A stretch of 64,000 bases of DNA from Paraburkholderia fungorum. GTDB taxonomy: Bacteria; Pseudomonadota; Gammaproteobacteria; Burkholderiales; Burkholderiaceae. Positions 1 to 8,980 of the stretch are shown in pieces. Where the stretch lies: contig NZ_FNKP01000001.1 in NCBI RefSeq assembly GCF_900099835.1, forward strand, positions 2,914,001-2,978,000, written 5' to 3'. Numbering within the stretch: the first letter of the stretch is position 1; each line of letters begins with the position of its first letter. A program made the translations under genes and the position numbers. Under the pieces are notes generated by a model. That model ran no database searches. It was not told the DNA's origin and saw only the letters and a program-made list of their open reading frames with translations.

Positions 1-1
1 G

Positions 2-1111
2 TGGCAAACCGGCTCCGGCACGCAGACCAACATGAACCTCAACGAGGTGATCGCGAATCGCGCGAGCGAGTTGCTCGGCGGCGAGCGCGGCGAAGCGCGC
101 AAAGTACATCCGAACGACGACGTGAATCGCGGCCAGTCGTCGAACGACGTGTTCCCGACCGCCATGCACGTGGCCGCCGCCGACGCGATCGTCAAGCATC
201 TGCTGCCCGCGTTGAAGACGTTGCGCACCACGCTCGACGGCAAGGCAAAAGCGTTCGCCGATATCGTCAAGATCGGCCGCACGCATCTGCAGGACGCGAC
301 GCCGCTGACGCTCGGCCAGGAGTTTTCGGGCTATGTCGCGCAGCTCGATCACGGCATGCAGCACGTCGAATCGGCGCTGCCGCATCTGTATCAACTCGCA
401 CAGGGCGGCACGGCGGTCGGCACGGGTTTGAACGCGCATCCGCAATTCGCAGACAAGGTCGCTGCGGCAATCGGCAAGCAAACCGGCCTGCCGTTCGTGT
501 CGGCGCCGAACAAGTTCGAAGTGATGGCCGCCGCCGACGCGCTGGTGTTCGCGCACGGCGCGTTGAAGACCGTCGCGGCGAGCCTGAACAAGATCGCCAA
601 CGACATCCGCTGGCTCTCGAGTGGTCCGCGTTGCGGCCTCGGCGAACTGTCGATTCCGGAAAACGAACCGGGCAGCTCGATCATGCCGGGCAAGGTCAAC
701 CCGACTCAATCGGAAGCGCTCACGATGCTGTGCTCGCAGGTGTTCGGCAACGACGTCGCGGTGAACATCGGCGGCGCGAGCGGCAACTTCGAGTTGAACG
801 TGTTCCGTCCGATGATCGCGCACAACGTGCTGCAATCGGTGCGTCTGCTTGCCGACGGCGCGCTCAGTTTCAACGACAACTGCGCGGTCGGCATCGAGCC
901 GAATCACGACCGTATCGAAACGTTGCTGAACGAATCGCTGATGCTGGTGACGGCGCTCAATCCGCACATCGGCTACGACAAGGCCGCGAAGATCGCGAAG
1001 AAGGCACACAAGGAAGGCACGACGCTGAAGGCGTCGGCGCTGGCGCTCGGCTTTGTCACCGAGGCGCAGTTCGACGAGTGGGTTCGTCCGAACGAGATGG
1101 TGGGAAATTAA
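2..1111 (+). CDS. fumC: Class II fumarate hydratase FumC, 5' end cut off by the window
   Basis: Converts fumarate to L-malate in the TCA cycle; the class II enzymes are soluble, iron-free homotetramers. The reading frame is open from the first base, so 369 C-terminal residues are visible and roughly 95 N-terminal residues lie outside the window. Recognisable family elements are [10 protein letters not shown] near the visible start, SSNDVFPTA, and the fumarase/aspartase signature [11 protein letters not shown], which holds the mobile active-site loop serine. The C-terminal small domain is intact and ends in a normal stop. The next gene is convergent, so fumC ends its own transcript. No oddities seen. 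Confidence 0.97.
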   Translation, partial: WQTGSGTQTNMNLNEVIANRASELLGGERGEARKVHPNDDVNRGQSSNDVFPTAMHVAAADAIVKHLLPALKTLRTTLDGKAKAFADIVKIGRTHLQDATPLTLGQEFSGYVAQLDHGMQHVESALPHLYQLAQGGTAVGTGLNAHPQFADKVAAAIGKQTGLPFVSAPNKFEVMAAADALVFAHGALKTVAASLNKIANDIRWLSSGPRCGLGELSIPENEPGSSIMPGKVNPTQSEALTMLCSQVFGNDVAVNIGGASGNFELNVFRPMIAHNVLQSVRLLADGALSFNDNCAVGIEPNHDRIETLLNESLMLVTALNPHIGYDKAAKIAKKAHKEGTTLKASALALGFVTEAQFDEWVRPNEMVGN

Positions 1112-1132
1112 GCGGGATTTCCGCTGAGCGAA

Positions 1133-1167
1133 CCGTGCAAGTGGTGAACGATTCGCCACTTGCACGG
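1133..1167 (+). terminator. Perfect 12-bp hairpin downstream of fumC
   Basis: The arms CCGTGCAAGTGG (1133-1144) and CCACTTGCACGG (1156-1167) are perfectly complementary around an 11-nt loop, starting 22 bases after the fumC stop. There is no U-tract on either strand, so this is either a GC-type terminator or a 3' mRNA stabiliser between two convergent genes. Confidence 0.5.
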
Positions 1168-1268
1168 CGACGATCTGGGCATTACTCGAAAACGACTCAG
1201 GTTCAGGTTCAGGGCCGCCAGAACTTCACGTTCGTGCGGTCAATTCCCCAGTCGAACCAGCGCGTCGT

Positions 1269-1775
1269 TTAAACCTTCCCCTGCGCCACTTCTTCCGGCT
1301 TCAGTTCGACGATGGCGTCGAGCGCTTCCTTCACGTCCATCGCGTATTTGGCGAGGCGCTTCTGTTCATCCGTCTGCGGCACGAAAGCCGGCACCGGCAC
1401 CGGATGACCGTTCTCGTTGACCGCGACCATCACGACCAGGCAATCCGTGGTTTGCAGCAGCTCGCCGCCCTTCGGATCGCCCGCCTGCACCGACACGTGA
1501 ATATGCATGCTGGTGCGGCCTGTCGCGACGACCCGCGCGCGCAATTCAACGAGGTTGCCAACCAGAATCGGCCGTCGAAAGCGGATATTGCCGACGCTGA
1601 CCGTCACGCAATAGCGTCCCGACCACACCGCCGAGCACGCGTACGCGGTTTCGTCGATCCACTTCATCAGCGCGCCGCCGTGCACCTTGCCGCCGAAGTT
1701 GACCGAGCTGGGTTCGGCGAGAAAGCGGAAAGTGGTTTCCGAACGGTCAAGCGGCGCTACGGGTGGGGTGCTCAT
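1269..1775 (-). CDS. Acyl-CoA thioesterase, hot-dog fold (YciA/ACOT type)
   Basis: Predicted cytoplasmic acyl-CoA hydrolase of 168 residues. It carries the family motif KVHGGALMKWIDE (His-Gly-Gly followed by the helix acid), then the long hot-dog beta strands (VSVGNIRFRRPI, LVELRARVV, TSMHIHVSV). The ATG at 1775 is preferred over a TTG five codons upstream because GGAG sits about 8 bases before the ATG. Length and layout match YciA-like enzymes that trim acyl-CoA pools. The substrate cannot be read from sequence. The gene stands alone, convergent with fumC. Confidence 0.88.
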   Translation of the reverse strand: MSTPPVAPLDRSETTFRFLAEPSSVNFGGKVHGGALMKWIDETAYACSAVWSGRYCVTVSVGNIRFRRPILVGNLVELRARVVATGRTSMHIHVSVQAGDPKGGELLQTTDCLVVMVAVNENGHPVPVPAFVPQTDEQKRLAKYAMDVKEALDAIVELKPEEVAQGKV

Positions 1776-1940
1776 GTTGACTCCGGTCAATCGGATGCAT
1801 TGAAAGGAGGCGATTATACGAGCGCAATATTGCTTGCGTCGCGAGTCAACATGGGTTGTGACGCGGGATTGTTGTGAAAACGGGCCGGATTCTTCCTGAG
1901 AACTTTCAGGTGGCCTGAGTGGAGCGACGTTTGTCCGCGC

Positions 1941-2090
1941 TTATTTGCGCACGGAGATGCCTTCGTCGATCGTGCCGTACATGCTGATGCTGCCCGACCC
2001 CGAGCCCGAGCCGGCATTCGATCCGGCTCCACCCTGGGCGCACGCGGTGATCAGCAGAATGGTGGCGGCGACGGCGAGAAAAATTTTCAT
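1941..2090 (-). CDS. Small secreted lipoprotein, 49 aa
   Basis: A 49-residue protein starting MKIFLAVAATILL, with a lipobox ITAC whose Cys at about residue 17 is the expected lipidation site. The mature part is only about 33 residues, is rich in Gly and Ser (GSNAGSGSGSGS), and ends SMYGTIDEGISVRK. No function is recognisable. Small glycine-rich lipoproteins of this kind occur in Burkholderiales, but I cannot name a characterised one. Codon use matches neighbouring genes and the signal peptide is convincing, which is why I call it real despite its length. Confidence 0.72.
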   Translation of the reverse strand: MKIFLAVAATILLITACAQGGAGSNAGSGSGSGSISMYGTIDEGISVRK

Positions 2091-2296
2091 GACAGCGTGT
2101 TCCGATCCGGCAAAGACAGGCGTGAATTTTAGCCTGGCGGACCTGGCCGACGCAGAAAGACTCCCGGCTGCCCGATCCTGCCGGACTTTCATCGCCGAAG
2201 GATTCCATTGTTCACGCCAGGCTGAAACATCGAATGCCCAAGCCCGCTAAAGTGGATCACATGGCGCCCCACTCGCGCCGCCCATTGGAGACGCCC

Positions 2297-3010
2297 ATGT
2301 CCGCCACCCTTTCCGACGAACAAAACCATTTCCCCGGCTTGAGCCGGATCGGCGCGCTGCTAGCCGACCCCGGCCGCGCCGCGATGCTGTGGGCGCTGAT
2401 GGACGGCAGCGCCCGCCCCGCCGGCGAACTGACGATGATCGCGGGGCTGTCGCCGTCGGCGGCCAGCGCGCATCTCGCGCGTCTCACCGACGGCGGCCTG
2501 CTCGCGCTCGAAGTGCGTGGCCGGCATCGCTATTTCCGGATCGCGACGCCCGAAATCGCCGCATCGATCGAAGCGCTCGCCAACGTCGCGCAGGTCAGCG
2601 CGCCGCAACGGGCCGCGCCGCGCCCGGTGCGCACGGTGCCGCTCGACATGCGCTACGCCCGCACCTGCTACGACCACATGGCGGGCGAACTGTCGGTGCG
2701 GGTGTTCGAGAAGCTGGTCGAGCGCGGCTTGCTGACGCTGCACGGCACGTCGCTCGAAACCACACCCGACGGCGCCGGGCATTTCGCCGAATGGGGCATC
2801 GATACGTCCGCGCAGAAAAGCCGCCGGCGCCGCTTCGCCTGCACCTGCCCCGACTGGAGCGAGCGACGGCCGCATCTCGGCGGCGCACTCGGCGCGGCGC
2901 TGCTCGATACGTGGTCGGCCAGCGGCTGGGTCGAGCGCACCGAGCGGCCGCGAATTCTGCGGATCACACCGGACGGGCATCGGCACTTCGATGCTTTTCT
3001 CGCGGCGTAA
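2297..3010 (+). CDS. ArsR-family winged-helix transcriptional regulator
   Basis: A 237-residue DNA-binding protein. The N-terminal 95 residues form an ArsR-type winged helix: ADPGRAAMLWALMDG, the recognition region LSPSAASAHLARLTDGGL, and the wing EVRGRHRYFRI. It is about twice the length of a minimal ArsR repressor. The C-terminal half carries RTCYDHMAGEL (Cys124) and the cluster FACTCPDWSERR (Cys182, Cys184), which could be a redox or metal sensor. GGAG lies 6-7 bases before the chosen ATG; the longer upstream frame lacks a comparable site. No obvious target sits next to it, and the ligand is unknown. Confidence 0.85.
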   Translation: MSATLSDEQNHFPGLSRIGALLADPGRAAMLWALMDGSARPAGELTMIAGLSPSAASAHLARLTDGGLLALEVRGRHRYFRIATPEIAASIEALANVAQVSAPQRAAPRPVRTVPLDMRYARTCYDHMAGELSVRVFEKLVERGLLTLHGTSLETTPDGAGHFAEWGIDTSAQKSRRRRFACTCPDWSERRPHLGGALGAALLDTWSASGWVERTERPRILRITPDGHRHFDAFLAA

Positions 3011-3193
3011 ACCATTCGCCGCGACGCGGCCGGCACGCTCGACAACCCGTTAATCCTTCGACGAAAAGCGTTGCCGAGACCTTTTGTTACACGCCTATAT
3101 GAGAGCCTTACAAAACTGCGGGCCTTGAAACAAACGCCACGGGTAAAGTGACTCACGGACATGGCAAACGGCCGCGTCCGTCGGAGATAAATC

Positions 3194-5830
3194 ATGAGAA
3201 CAGTCACCCACCACCGTCATTCGAATCGTCGCAGTCAGGGCTTGACGCGCTACACGCTGATCGCCACCGCCGCGTTCCTGCTGGCCGCGCAGGCGGGCTT
3301 CGCGCAGGAGTTGCCGACCCAGCCCTCGCCTCAGGAATTCGCCGCGAGCAACCCGAACGCCGATCCGCCGGGCCGCGTCGCGCGGCTGAACTACACGGCG
3401 GGCGCCGTGACCACCGAACCCGCCGGCGCCACCGACTGGTCGTACGCACAGATCAACCGCCCGCTCACCACCGGCGACCAGCTCTGGAACGATCAGAACG
3501 CGCGCTCCGAATTGCACATTGGCTCGACGGCGGTGCGCCTCGGGCCGTCCACCAGTCTCGACGTCCTCAATCTCGACGACAACGCCGCGCAGCTCAAAGT
3601 CGCGCAAGGCACGCTGTCGACCCGCGTGCGCGAACTCGCGCCGGGCTCGTCGTACGAAATCGACACGCCGAATCTCGCGCTCGGGCTGAACGGCCCTGGC
3701 GACTATCGTGTCGACGTCGCGCCGGACGGCAGCAGCACGACCGTGACCGTGCGCAGCGGCAGCGCGACCGTTTACGGCGACGCCGGCCAGGTACCGGTCG
3801 CGGCGGGCCAGCAGGTGCGCTTCGGCGGCACCGGCCTGCAACAGCTTGCCGACAACGGCGTACCCGGACTCGACAGCCTCGACCAGTGGGCCGCCACGCG
3901 CGATGCTGCCGAAGACCGTTCGGTGTCGGCGCAATATGTGTCGCGCGACATTCCCGGTTATCAGGATCTCGATGCCAACGGCACGTGGCGCAACAGTCCG
4001 CAATACGGCGAGGTGTGGGTGCCGCGTGCGACGCCCGCCGGCTGGGCGCCCTACCACGACGGCCATTGGGTATGGCAGGCGCCGTGGGGCTGGACCTGGG
4101 TCGACGACGAACCGTGGGGCTTCGCGCCGTATCACTATGGCCGCTGGGCTCAGGTCGACGACACGTGGGCATGGGTGCCGGGACCGGTCGAAGCCGACGT
4201 GCAGCCGGTTTATGCACCGGCGCTGGTCGCATTCGTCGGCGATGACGAAGGCGGCAGCGGCGCGGTCGACTGGGGCGTGAGTCTCGCGGTCGGCGGCGCG
4301 CTCGCGGCGGGTGTCGCGTGGTTCCCGCTCGGCCCCGGCGAGCCGTGGCATCCGCATTGGGGCGGTCACGATCACTGGAGCCCGGGGTACTACAACCGTG
4401 TCAACCGGACGACGATCGTCAACAACTACAACCGCAACGTCGACATTCACAACACGTACATCAACTATCACGCGCGCGGCGGTTTGACGGCTGTGCCGGC
4501 GACCGCTTTCGTGCACGGTCAGCCGGTTGGGCGTTTCGCGCAGAAGGTCGATCCGCAGCAATGGCGCAACGCGCGGATCAACCCGGGCGGACCGGGAATC
4601 GCGCCCGTGCGCGAGAGCTTCGGGCCGGGTCTGCGAAACGCGAATTACCGGCCGCCGGCGGCGGTGATGGCGCGTCCGGTGGTCGCGACGCGCAATCCGG
4701 CGATGCCCGCCGCTTATCACGACAGCCTCGCGCAACGCTTCGCGCAGAGCGGCGGCCGGGTGCCGGGCGCGGGTCAGCCGATTGTGCGGACTTCGGTGCC
4801 AGCGCATATGGCAGGCGGTCCGGGCGCGTTGCCGGTGCAAAACGTGCGGGTGGTCCAGTCGCATATCGCTGGACATCCTCCGGGGATGGCGGCTGCGCCG
4901 GGGGCACCGGGTGCGCCTGGTATGCCGGCGGCTGGCGGACCGCGTGGTATGCAGCAGGCTGAGCAGCGGCCAGGCGTCATGCCGGGACAGGCGCAGCAGC
5001 GCGGCGGTGAAGTGCAGCAGCGACCGGGGATGCCGCCGCAAATGGCGGCGCAGATGGGGAATCAACGGGCGCAGTCAGGGGAGATGGCGCGTCCGTCGAA
5101 CGGGGTGCCTCGTCCGCCGCAAGCGAACGGCGGCGGCAATCCGGGCGCTTTCGCGCAGCAACACGGGATGCCGCAGCAGGCAGGTCAGCAGGCGGCTGAG
5201 AATGGGCGCCGCGAACCTGCGTGGACGCAGCCTCATACGCCGATGGCGCAGCAGGCGCAGCAGGCGCAGCAAGGACAGCGGCCGGGTGGGCAGCAGGAAC
5301 AGGCAGCACGGCCGGGGTTCGAGCAGCGGCCAGGCGGTCAGGCCGAAGGTATGCAACCGCGTGGCGCTCCGCATCCCGGTGAAAATCCGGCGATGCAGCA
5401 GCAGGCGCAAATGCAGGCACAGCAACAGGCGCGCATGGAGCCGCGTGCCGAGCAGCGGGCTCCGCAGCAGATGCAGCAAGCGCAGGAGGAGCGTCAGCAG
5501 CAAGCTCAGCAGCAACAGGAGCAGCGTATGCAGCAGCAACGTCAGCAGCAGGCTCAACAGCAACAAGAGCAGCGTATGCAGCAGCAACGCCAGCAGCAGG
5601 CTCAGCAGCAACAGGAGCAGCGCATGCAGCAGCAACGTCAGCAGCAGGCTCAGCAACAACAGGAGCAGCGCATGCAGCAGCAACGTCAGCAGCAGGCTCA
5701 GCAACAACAGGAGCAGCGTGTGCAACAGCAGCATCAGCAGATACAGCAGCAACGCCCGCAGCAGCAACAACAGCAACACGCCGAGCAACATACCGGCGGC
5801 GGCAACCGCGACGAGCATCACAAAGGCTAG
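3194..5830 (+). CDS. Exported FecR-like/DUF6600 protein with Q-rich repeat tail
   Basis: An 878-residue envelope protein. A signal peptide ends near AAFLLAAQAGFAQE (residues about 20-40). Residues about 55-200 resemble a FecR-type beta domain (LHIGSTAVRLGPSTSLDV). Residues about 240-330 are a Trp/Tyr/Gly-rich block typical of DUF6600 proteins (WAPYHDGHWVWQ, PWGWTWVDDEPWGF, YHYGRWAQVDDTWAWVPG). A short hydrophobic stretch follows. From about residue 540 to the end the chain is Pro/Gly/Gln-rich and finishes in perfect 16-residue glutamine repeats. GGAG lies about 8 bases before the ATG. Function is unknown; cell-surface or periplasmic location is likely from the signal. It is transcribed alone and closed by a terminator. 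Confidence 0.85.
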   Translation: MRTVTHHRHSNRRSQGLTRYTLIATAAFLLAAQAGFAQELPTQPSPQEFAASNPNADPPGRVARLNYTAGAVTTEPAGATDWSYAQINRPLTTGDQLWNDQNARSELHIGSTAVRLGPSTSLDVLNLDDNAAQLKVAQGTLSTRVRELAPGSSYEIDTPNLALGLNGPGDYRVDVAPDGSSTTVTVRSGSATVYGDAGQVPVAAGQQVRFGGTGLQQLADNGVPGLDSLDQWAATRDAAEDRSVSAQYVSRDIPGYQDLDANGTWRNSPQYGEVWVPRATPAGWAPYHDGHWVWQAPWGWTWVDDEPWGFAPYHYGRWAQVDDTWAWVPGPVEADVQPVYAPALVAFVGDDEGGSGAVDWGVSLAVGGALAAGVAWFPLGPGEPWHPHWGGHDHWSPGYYNRVNRTTIVNNYNRNVDIHNTYINYHARGGLTAVPATAFVHGQPVGRFAQKVDPQQWRNARINPGGPGIAPVRESFGPGLRNANYRPPAAVMARPVVATRNPAMPAAYHDSLAQRFAQSGGRVPGAGQPIVRTSVPAHMAGGPGALPVQNVRVVQSHIAGHPPGMAAAPGAPGAPGMPAAGGPRGMQQAEQRPGVMPGQAQQRGGEVQQRPGMPPQMAAQMGNQRAQSGEMARPSNGVPRPPQANGGGNPGAFAQQHGMPQQAGQQAAENGRREPAWTQPHTPMAQQAQQAQQGQRPGGQQEQAARPGFEQRPGGQAEGMQPRGAPHPGENPAMQQQAQMQAQQQARMEPRAEQRAPQQMQQAQEERQQQAQQQQEQRMQQQRQQQAQQQQEQRMQQQRQQQAQQQQEQRMQQQRQQQAQQQQEQRMQQQRQQQAQQQQEQRVQQQHQQIQQQRPQQQQQQHAEQHTGGGNRDEHHKG
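5492..5731 (+). repeat. Five tandem 48-bp units encoding a 16-aa Q-rich repeat
   Basis: Units start at 5492, 5540, 5588, 5636 and 5684, each encoding RQQQAQQQQEQRMQQQ or a close variant. The DNA copies differ only at a few synonymous positions (CAA/CAG, CGT/CGC). The last unit diverges (V for M, H for R). The length is a multiple of three, so gain or loss of a unit keeps the frame. Confidence 0.92.
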
Positions 5831-5852
5831 CCAACGCTGTCACACGCTGCAC

Positions 5853-5888
5853 AAAAAACCCTCGCGATTCACATCGCGGGGGTTTTTT
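5853..5888. terminator. Bidirectional terminator between the DUF6600 gene and thyA
   Basis: The arms 5853-5867 and 5874-5888 pair across a 6-nt loop. An A-tract on the left and a T-tract on the right give intrinsic termination on both strands. It serves the convergent DUF6600 and thyA genes. Confidence 0.88.
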
Positions 5889-5923
5889 CTTCTACGCGGC
5901 CAGGATAGCCGCTCTGTCCGGTA

Positions 5924-6895
5924 TCAAATCGCCATCGGCGCGGTCAACGGCTCATGGTGTTTGTAACCGACCAGCGAGAAATCCGAAGGCTCGATCTTCT
6001 CCAGCCATTCCGGCTCGTACACGCCGGTTTTCGCGTAATCCGGCACGCGGTCCGAAATCGCGAAAGCAGGACTCTCGTACGGCTCACGCGTGAGCTGCTG
6101 CTGCAACATATCGAGCTGATTCTCGTAGATGTGCGCATCGCCGATGAAGTACGTGAACCAGCGCGGCGTGTACCCCGTCAGACGCCCCACCAGATGCAGC
6201 AACGCCGCGCCTTCGGTCAGGTTGAACGGCGTGCCCAGCCCGACATCGTTACTGCGGATATACAGGCACAGCGAAATCTCGCGCTTCGCCACGTTCGGCA
6301 GAAACTGATACAGCAGATGACACGCCGGCAGCGCGATCTGATCCAGCACCGCCGGATTCCACGCGTGAAACAGAATCCGCCGGTCGGCGGGGTTCTGCAT
6401 GATCGTGTCCAGACACTGGCGCAACTGGTCGATCGCCTTATACAGCAACACCTTGGGGCTGCCGTTTTCGTCGAATTCGGTGACCACGTGGAAACCACGC
6501 GCGGTCGCATCGGCGAGCTGCGCGCTTGCGCCGGCGTCGAGCACCTTGTACGCCGGCCATTGACGCCATTGCACACCGTAGACATCGCCGAGATCGTCCG
6601 GCCCCTGACGATACGGGTTGGCCAGCCACTGCGGATTCTGGTTCGCGTTCGCGTCCCACACCTTGCAGCCGAGATCGCGGAAATCCGCGGCACTGCGCGA
6701 CGCGCGCAGAAATCCGACCAGTTCGCCGATCGCCGACTTGAACGCCAGCTTTTTCGTCGTGACCGCGGGGAAGCCCTGCTGCAGATCGAAGCGCAGCATC
6801 GCGCCCGGCATGCTGATGGTACGGATGCCCGTGCGGTTCTCCTGCCACGTGCCGGTGTCGAGGATCGTGCGGACGAGGTCGAGATATTGTTTCAT
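5924..6895 (-). CDS. thyA: Thymidylate synthase ThyA
   Basis: Makes dTMP from dUMP with methylene-tetrahydrofolate, in the cytosol. It is 323 residues, longer than the 264-residue E. coli enzyme because of an insert in the region of residues 85-150. Key elements are present: the phosphate-binding pair DRRI (172-173), the nucleophile Cys192 in [10 protein letters not shown] (most homologues have PPCH), the [11 protein letters not shown] substrate region, and the C-terminal closing segment. The ATG at 6895 follows AAGGAA at good spacing. The upstream in-frame extension (to 6973) is low-complexity and is rejected. folA, for the linked folate cycle, lies about 10 kb away rather than next to it. 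Confidence 0.96.
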   Translation of the reverse strand: MKQYLDLVRTILDTGTWQENRTGIRTISMPGAMLRFDLQQGFPAVTTKKLAFKSAIGELVGFLRASRSAADFRDLGCKVWDANANQNPQWLANPYRQGPDDLGDVYGVQWRQWPAYKVLDAGASAQLADATARGFHVVTEFDENGSPKVLLYKAIDQLRQCLDTIMQNPADRRILFHAWNPAVLDQIALPACHLLYQFLPNVAKREISLCLYIRSNDVGLGTPFNLTEGAALLHLVGRLTGYTPRWFTYFIGDAHIYENQLDMLQQQLTREPYESPAFAISDRVPDYAKTGVYEPEWLEKIEPSDFSLVGYKHHEPLTAPMAI

Positions 6896-7186
6896 GCAGG
6901 TTCCTTCGACGAGGCGCGGACCAGAGCCCGACCGCGCGCCACGGGGATTGAGCGTAAAACCCGATTTTAACAAGCGCGGCGCGCGAGCGCCCGGTCGAGG
7001 CTCGCGAGTGGGGAAATATCGAAGCGAAACGGAGTTTGGCGCAGTTGGCGAAACGAAAAGACTAGCGGGCGCGATACGCGGCCATCTTGTCGACGATGAC
7101 CGCGCGTCCCCGAAATTCGGATGATCAGCGAGTGAAAATGTGACCGCGGCGGCTCAACGCAAACAAGGTCAGCGCCGCCAACTCTT
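6896..7186. other. Intergenic region upstream of thyA
   Basis: 291 bases between the end of the first sigma-54 activator gene and the thyA start, both on the minus strand. It should hold the thyA promoter. I see no convincing hairpin with a U-tract after the activator gene and no small ORF with a ribosome-binding site. Confidence 0.5.
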
Positions 7187-8581
7187 TCAAAGATGTGGCA
7201 CCGACGCCGGCAAATCCCCATGTGGCGACGACATCGGCTCGCCTTCCATATGCCGCATGCCATGCGAACACAGCAGACGGTACAAGGTGACGCGCGAAAT
7301 GCCGAGTTCCTGCGCGGCATCGCCAAGCCGTCCGCGATGACGCAGCAACGCCAGTTCGATTGCCTGCCGCTCGGCGGCTTCCCGTGCCTGCGCAAGCGAC
7401 ACCGGCACGATCTCCACATACTCGGCCAGTTCGAGATCGCGCGCGGTGATCGCCCGGCCCTCGGACATCACAATTGCACGGCGCACCCGGTTGATCAGCT
7501 CGCGTACATTGCCCGGCCAGCCATAGTTATGCAACGCCGCGATCGCGTCCGGCGCGAAGCCGCGCAGACGCCGGCTCGCATCTTTCTTGAAGCGCTCCAG
7601 CATATGCCGCGCGAGCAGCTCGATATCCTTGCCGCGCGCGCGCAGCGGCGGCTCGTCGATCTGCAGCACGCAAAGCCGGTGATAAAGGTCCGAGCGAAAG
7701 CGCCCTTCGATCATCGCGGCGGTCATATCGACGTGAGTCGCCGAAATGATGCGCACGTCGACATCGATTGCGCCGTGTCCGCCCAGCCGCTCGACCTTGC
7801 GCTCCTGCAGGAAACGCAGCAGGCTCGCCTGACTTTCAAGCGGCAAATCGCCGATTTCATCGAGAAAAAGCGTGCCGCCATTGGCGGCTTCAACTCGCCC
7901 GATCTTGCGCTGATTCGCGCCCGTAAACGCGCCGCGTTCATAGCCGAACAATTCGGATTGCAACAGATGCGGTGGAATCGCGCCGCAATTGATCGGCACA
8001 AAAGGCGCGTTGCGACGTGCCGAGCGTTCGTGAATCGCGACGGCCGTCAATTCCTTGCCGGTACCCGATTCGCCGGAAATAAACACCGGCGCATCCGTCA
8101 TCGCCACTTTGCGGATGGAGCGGAACAGCGCGAGCATCGCGTCGCACGAGCCGACCATTTCGCCTTCCGCGCCTTGCGACGCATCGTTCGACGCAGGTTC
8201 GCCGAGCGAAATCATCCCGTAAGCGTGCCCGACCGAATCGACGATCCGGTCGCCCGAATAAGGTACGGTCACGTAATCGAAACAGTAATCGCGAACGAGA
8301 CGGCGCAACGCGGCGTCCTGCAATTGGCCCGGCGTAGTAGCAGCAACCCAGCCGACATTCGGCATGGTCAGACAGGATTCGAAAGCGGCGATTTCGTGCG
8401 GCTGGAAATCGCTGGAAAGATCGAGCAAACCGCCCGCTGCCATTCCGGCGCGAACTGCCCGGCGCACGTCGCGCGCCGACCCTACGACTTCAACGTGCCA
8501 GCCGCGCTGGTGAAAGCAAGTATGCAGTTCCGCGCTTGGATCGCGCGAAACGTAAATCAGTTGCCGCGTTGCGGGTTCCAT
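7187..8581 (-). CDS. VpsR-like sigma-54 enhancer-binding activator, copy 1
   Basis: A 464-residue bacterial enhancer-binding protein. Residues 1-125 are a degenerate receiver-like domain of the VpsR type (RQLIYVSRDP, GGLLDLSS with Asp54, DYCFDYVTVPY). Residues about 140-375 are the AAA+ sigma-54 domain: Walker A GESGTGKE (170-177), the sigma-54 loop GAFTGA (217-222), Walker B LFLDEIGD, and WPGNVRELINRV. The C-terminus is a Fis-type helix-turn-helix (LGDAAQELGISRVTLYRLL). GAFTGA is intact, so it should act on sigma-54, unlike VpsR itself. It is divergent from the fap-like operon and very similar to the activator at 15532. The ATG is preceded by AGAGG. Response to cyclic di-GMP is inferred from VpsR relatives only. 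Confidence 0.9.
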   Translation of the reverse strand: MEPATRQLIYVSRDPSAELHTCFHQRGWHVEVVGSARDVRRAVRAGMAAGGLLDLSSDFQPHEIAAFESCLTMPNVGWVAATTPGQLQDAALRRLVRDYCFDYVTVPYSGDRIVDSVGHAYGMISLGEPASNDASQGAEGEMVGSCDAMLALFRSIRKVAMTDAPVFISGESGTGKELTAVAIHERSARRNAPFVPINCGAIPPHLLQSELFGYERGAFTGANQRKIGRVEAANGGTLFLDEIGDLPLESQASLLRFLQERKVERLGGHGAIDVDVRIISATHVDMTAAMIEGRFRSDLYHRLCVLQIDEPPLRARGKDIELLARHMLERFKKDASRRLRGFAPDAIAALHNYGWPGNVRELINRVRRAIVMSEGRAITARDLELAEYVEIVPVSLAQAREAAERQAIELALLRHRGRLGDAAQELGISRVTLYRLLCSHGMRHMEGEPMSSPHGDLPASVPHL

Positions 8582-8745
8582 TATTCAGATCCTCTCGTCA
8601 ACGAACGTTAAGGACGACGCACGCACCTGAATCTCGATTCAGACACGCTGACTCGTTCGGGATTCGCAAATAGCAAATACCGAACGGCCATTCCATTCCG
8701 TGCGGACAGCTGATCCCCAAGAAAGCGGCGTGTGTGTTTGAGACG

Positions 8746-8765
8746 GCCCATTTGTGGGCTTTTTT
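8746..8765 (+). terminator. Orphan intrinsic terminator on the plus strand
   Basis: GCCCA (8746-8750), TTTG loop, TGGGC (8755-8759), then six T. It points toward the fap-like operon, but no plus-strand gene lies upstream: the nearest gene is divergent. It could end a small RNA starting in 8600-8740 or act as an attenuator for a distal promoter. Confidence 0.6.
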
Positions 8766-8980
8766 AAATCTGAAGCTCTTTTCGAGAGCTTACTATACGC
8801 GCGCCGCTTGGAAAACAATTATGCGAATTTAATCAGGGACCCTTGCCCAGCAAGGCATTCACGGCATAAATCAATTATTAAACCGACAAATAAAACATTA
8901 GTGGAAGCGCTTTTCCTGGCGTTCACCCGCAGATAGTCCGTAGCGGCGCGATTAACAAATTATAGGTATTTTGTGCCTCC

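Noticed and set aside
3095..5065. 656-codon Arg/His-rich minus-strand ORF
   Set aside because: Arg/His/Val-rich composition is typical of the antisense frame of a high-GC gene; the plus-strand DUF6600 gene explains the region.
5492..5731. CRISPR-like array
   Set aside because: The 48-bp units are contiguous with no spacers and encode an in-frame peptide repeat.
5075..5821. Long minus-strand leucine-rich ORF opposite the Q-rich tail
   Set aside because: It is the antisense reading of CAG/CAA repeats (giving Leu/Cys runs) and has no ribosome-binding site or family features.
6896..7186. Small ORFs between thyA and activator 1
   Set aside because: Frames here are short, overlap the ends of neighbours and show no ribosome-binding site or conserved features.
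8917..8931. Second sigma-54-like element TGGCGTTCACCCGCA
   Set aside because: GG and GC are separated by 9 rather than 10 bases and the -12 part is poor.
8754..8936. 60-codon ORF upstream of the fap-like operon
   Set aside because: It starts inside the orphan terminator stem, has no ribosome-binding site and no coherent protein character; the region is AT-rich regulatory DNA.
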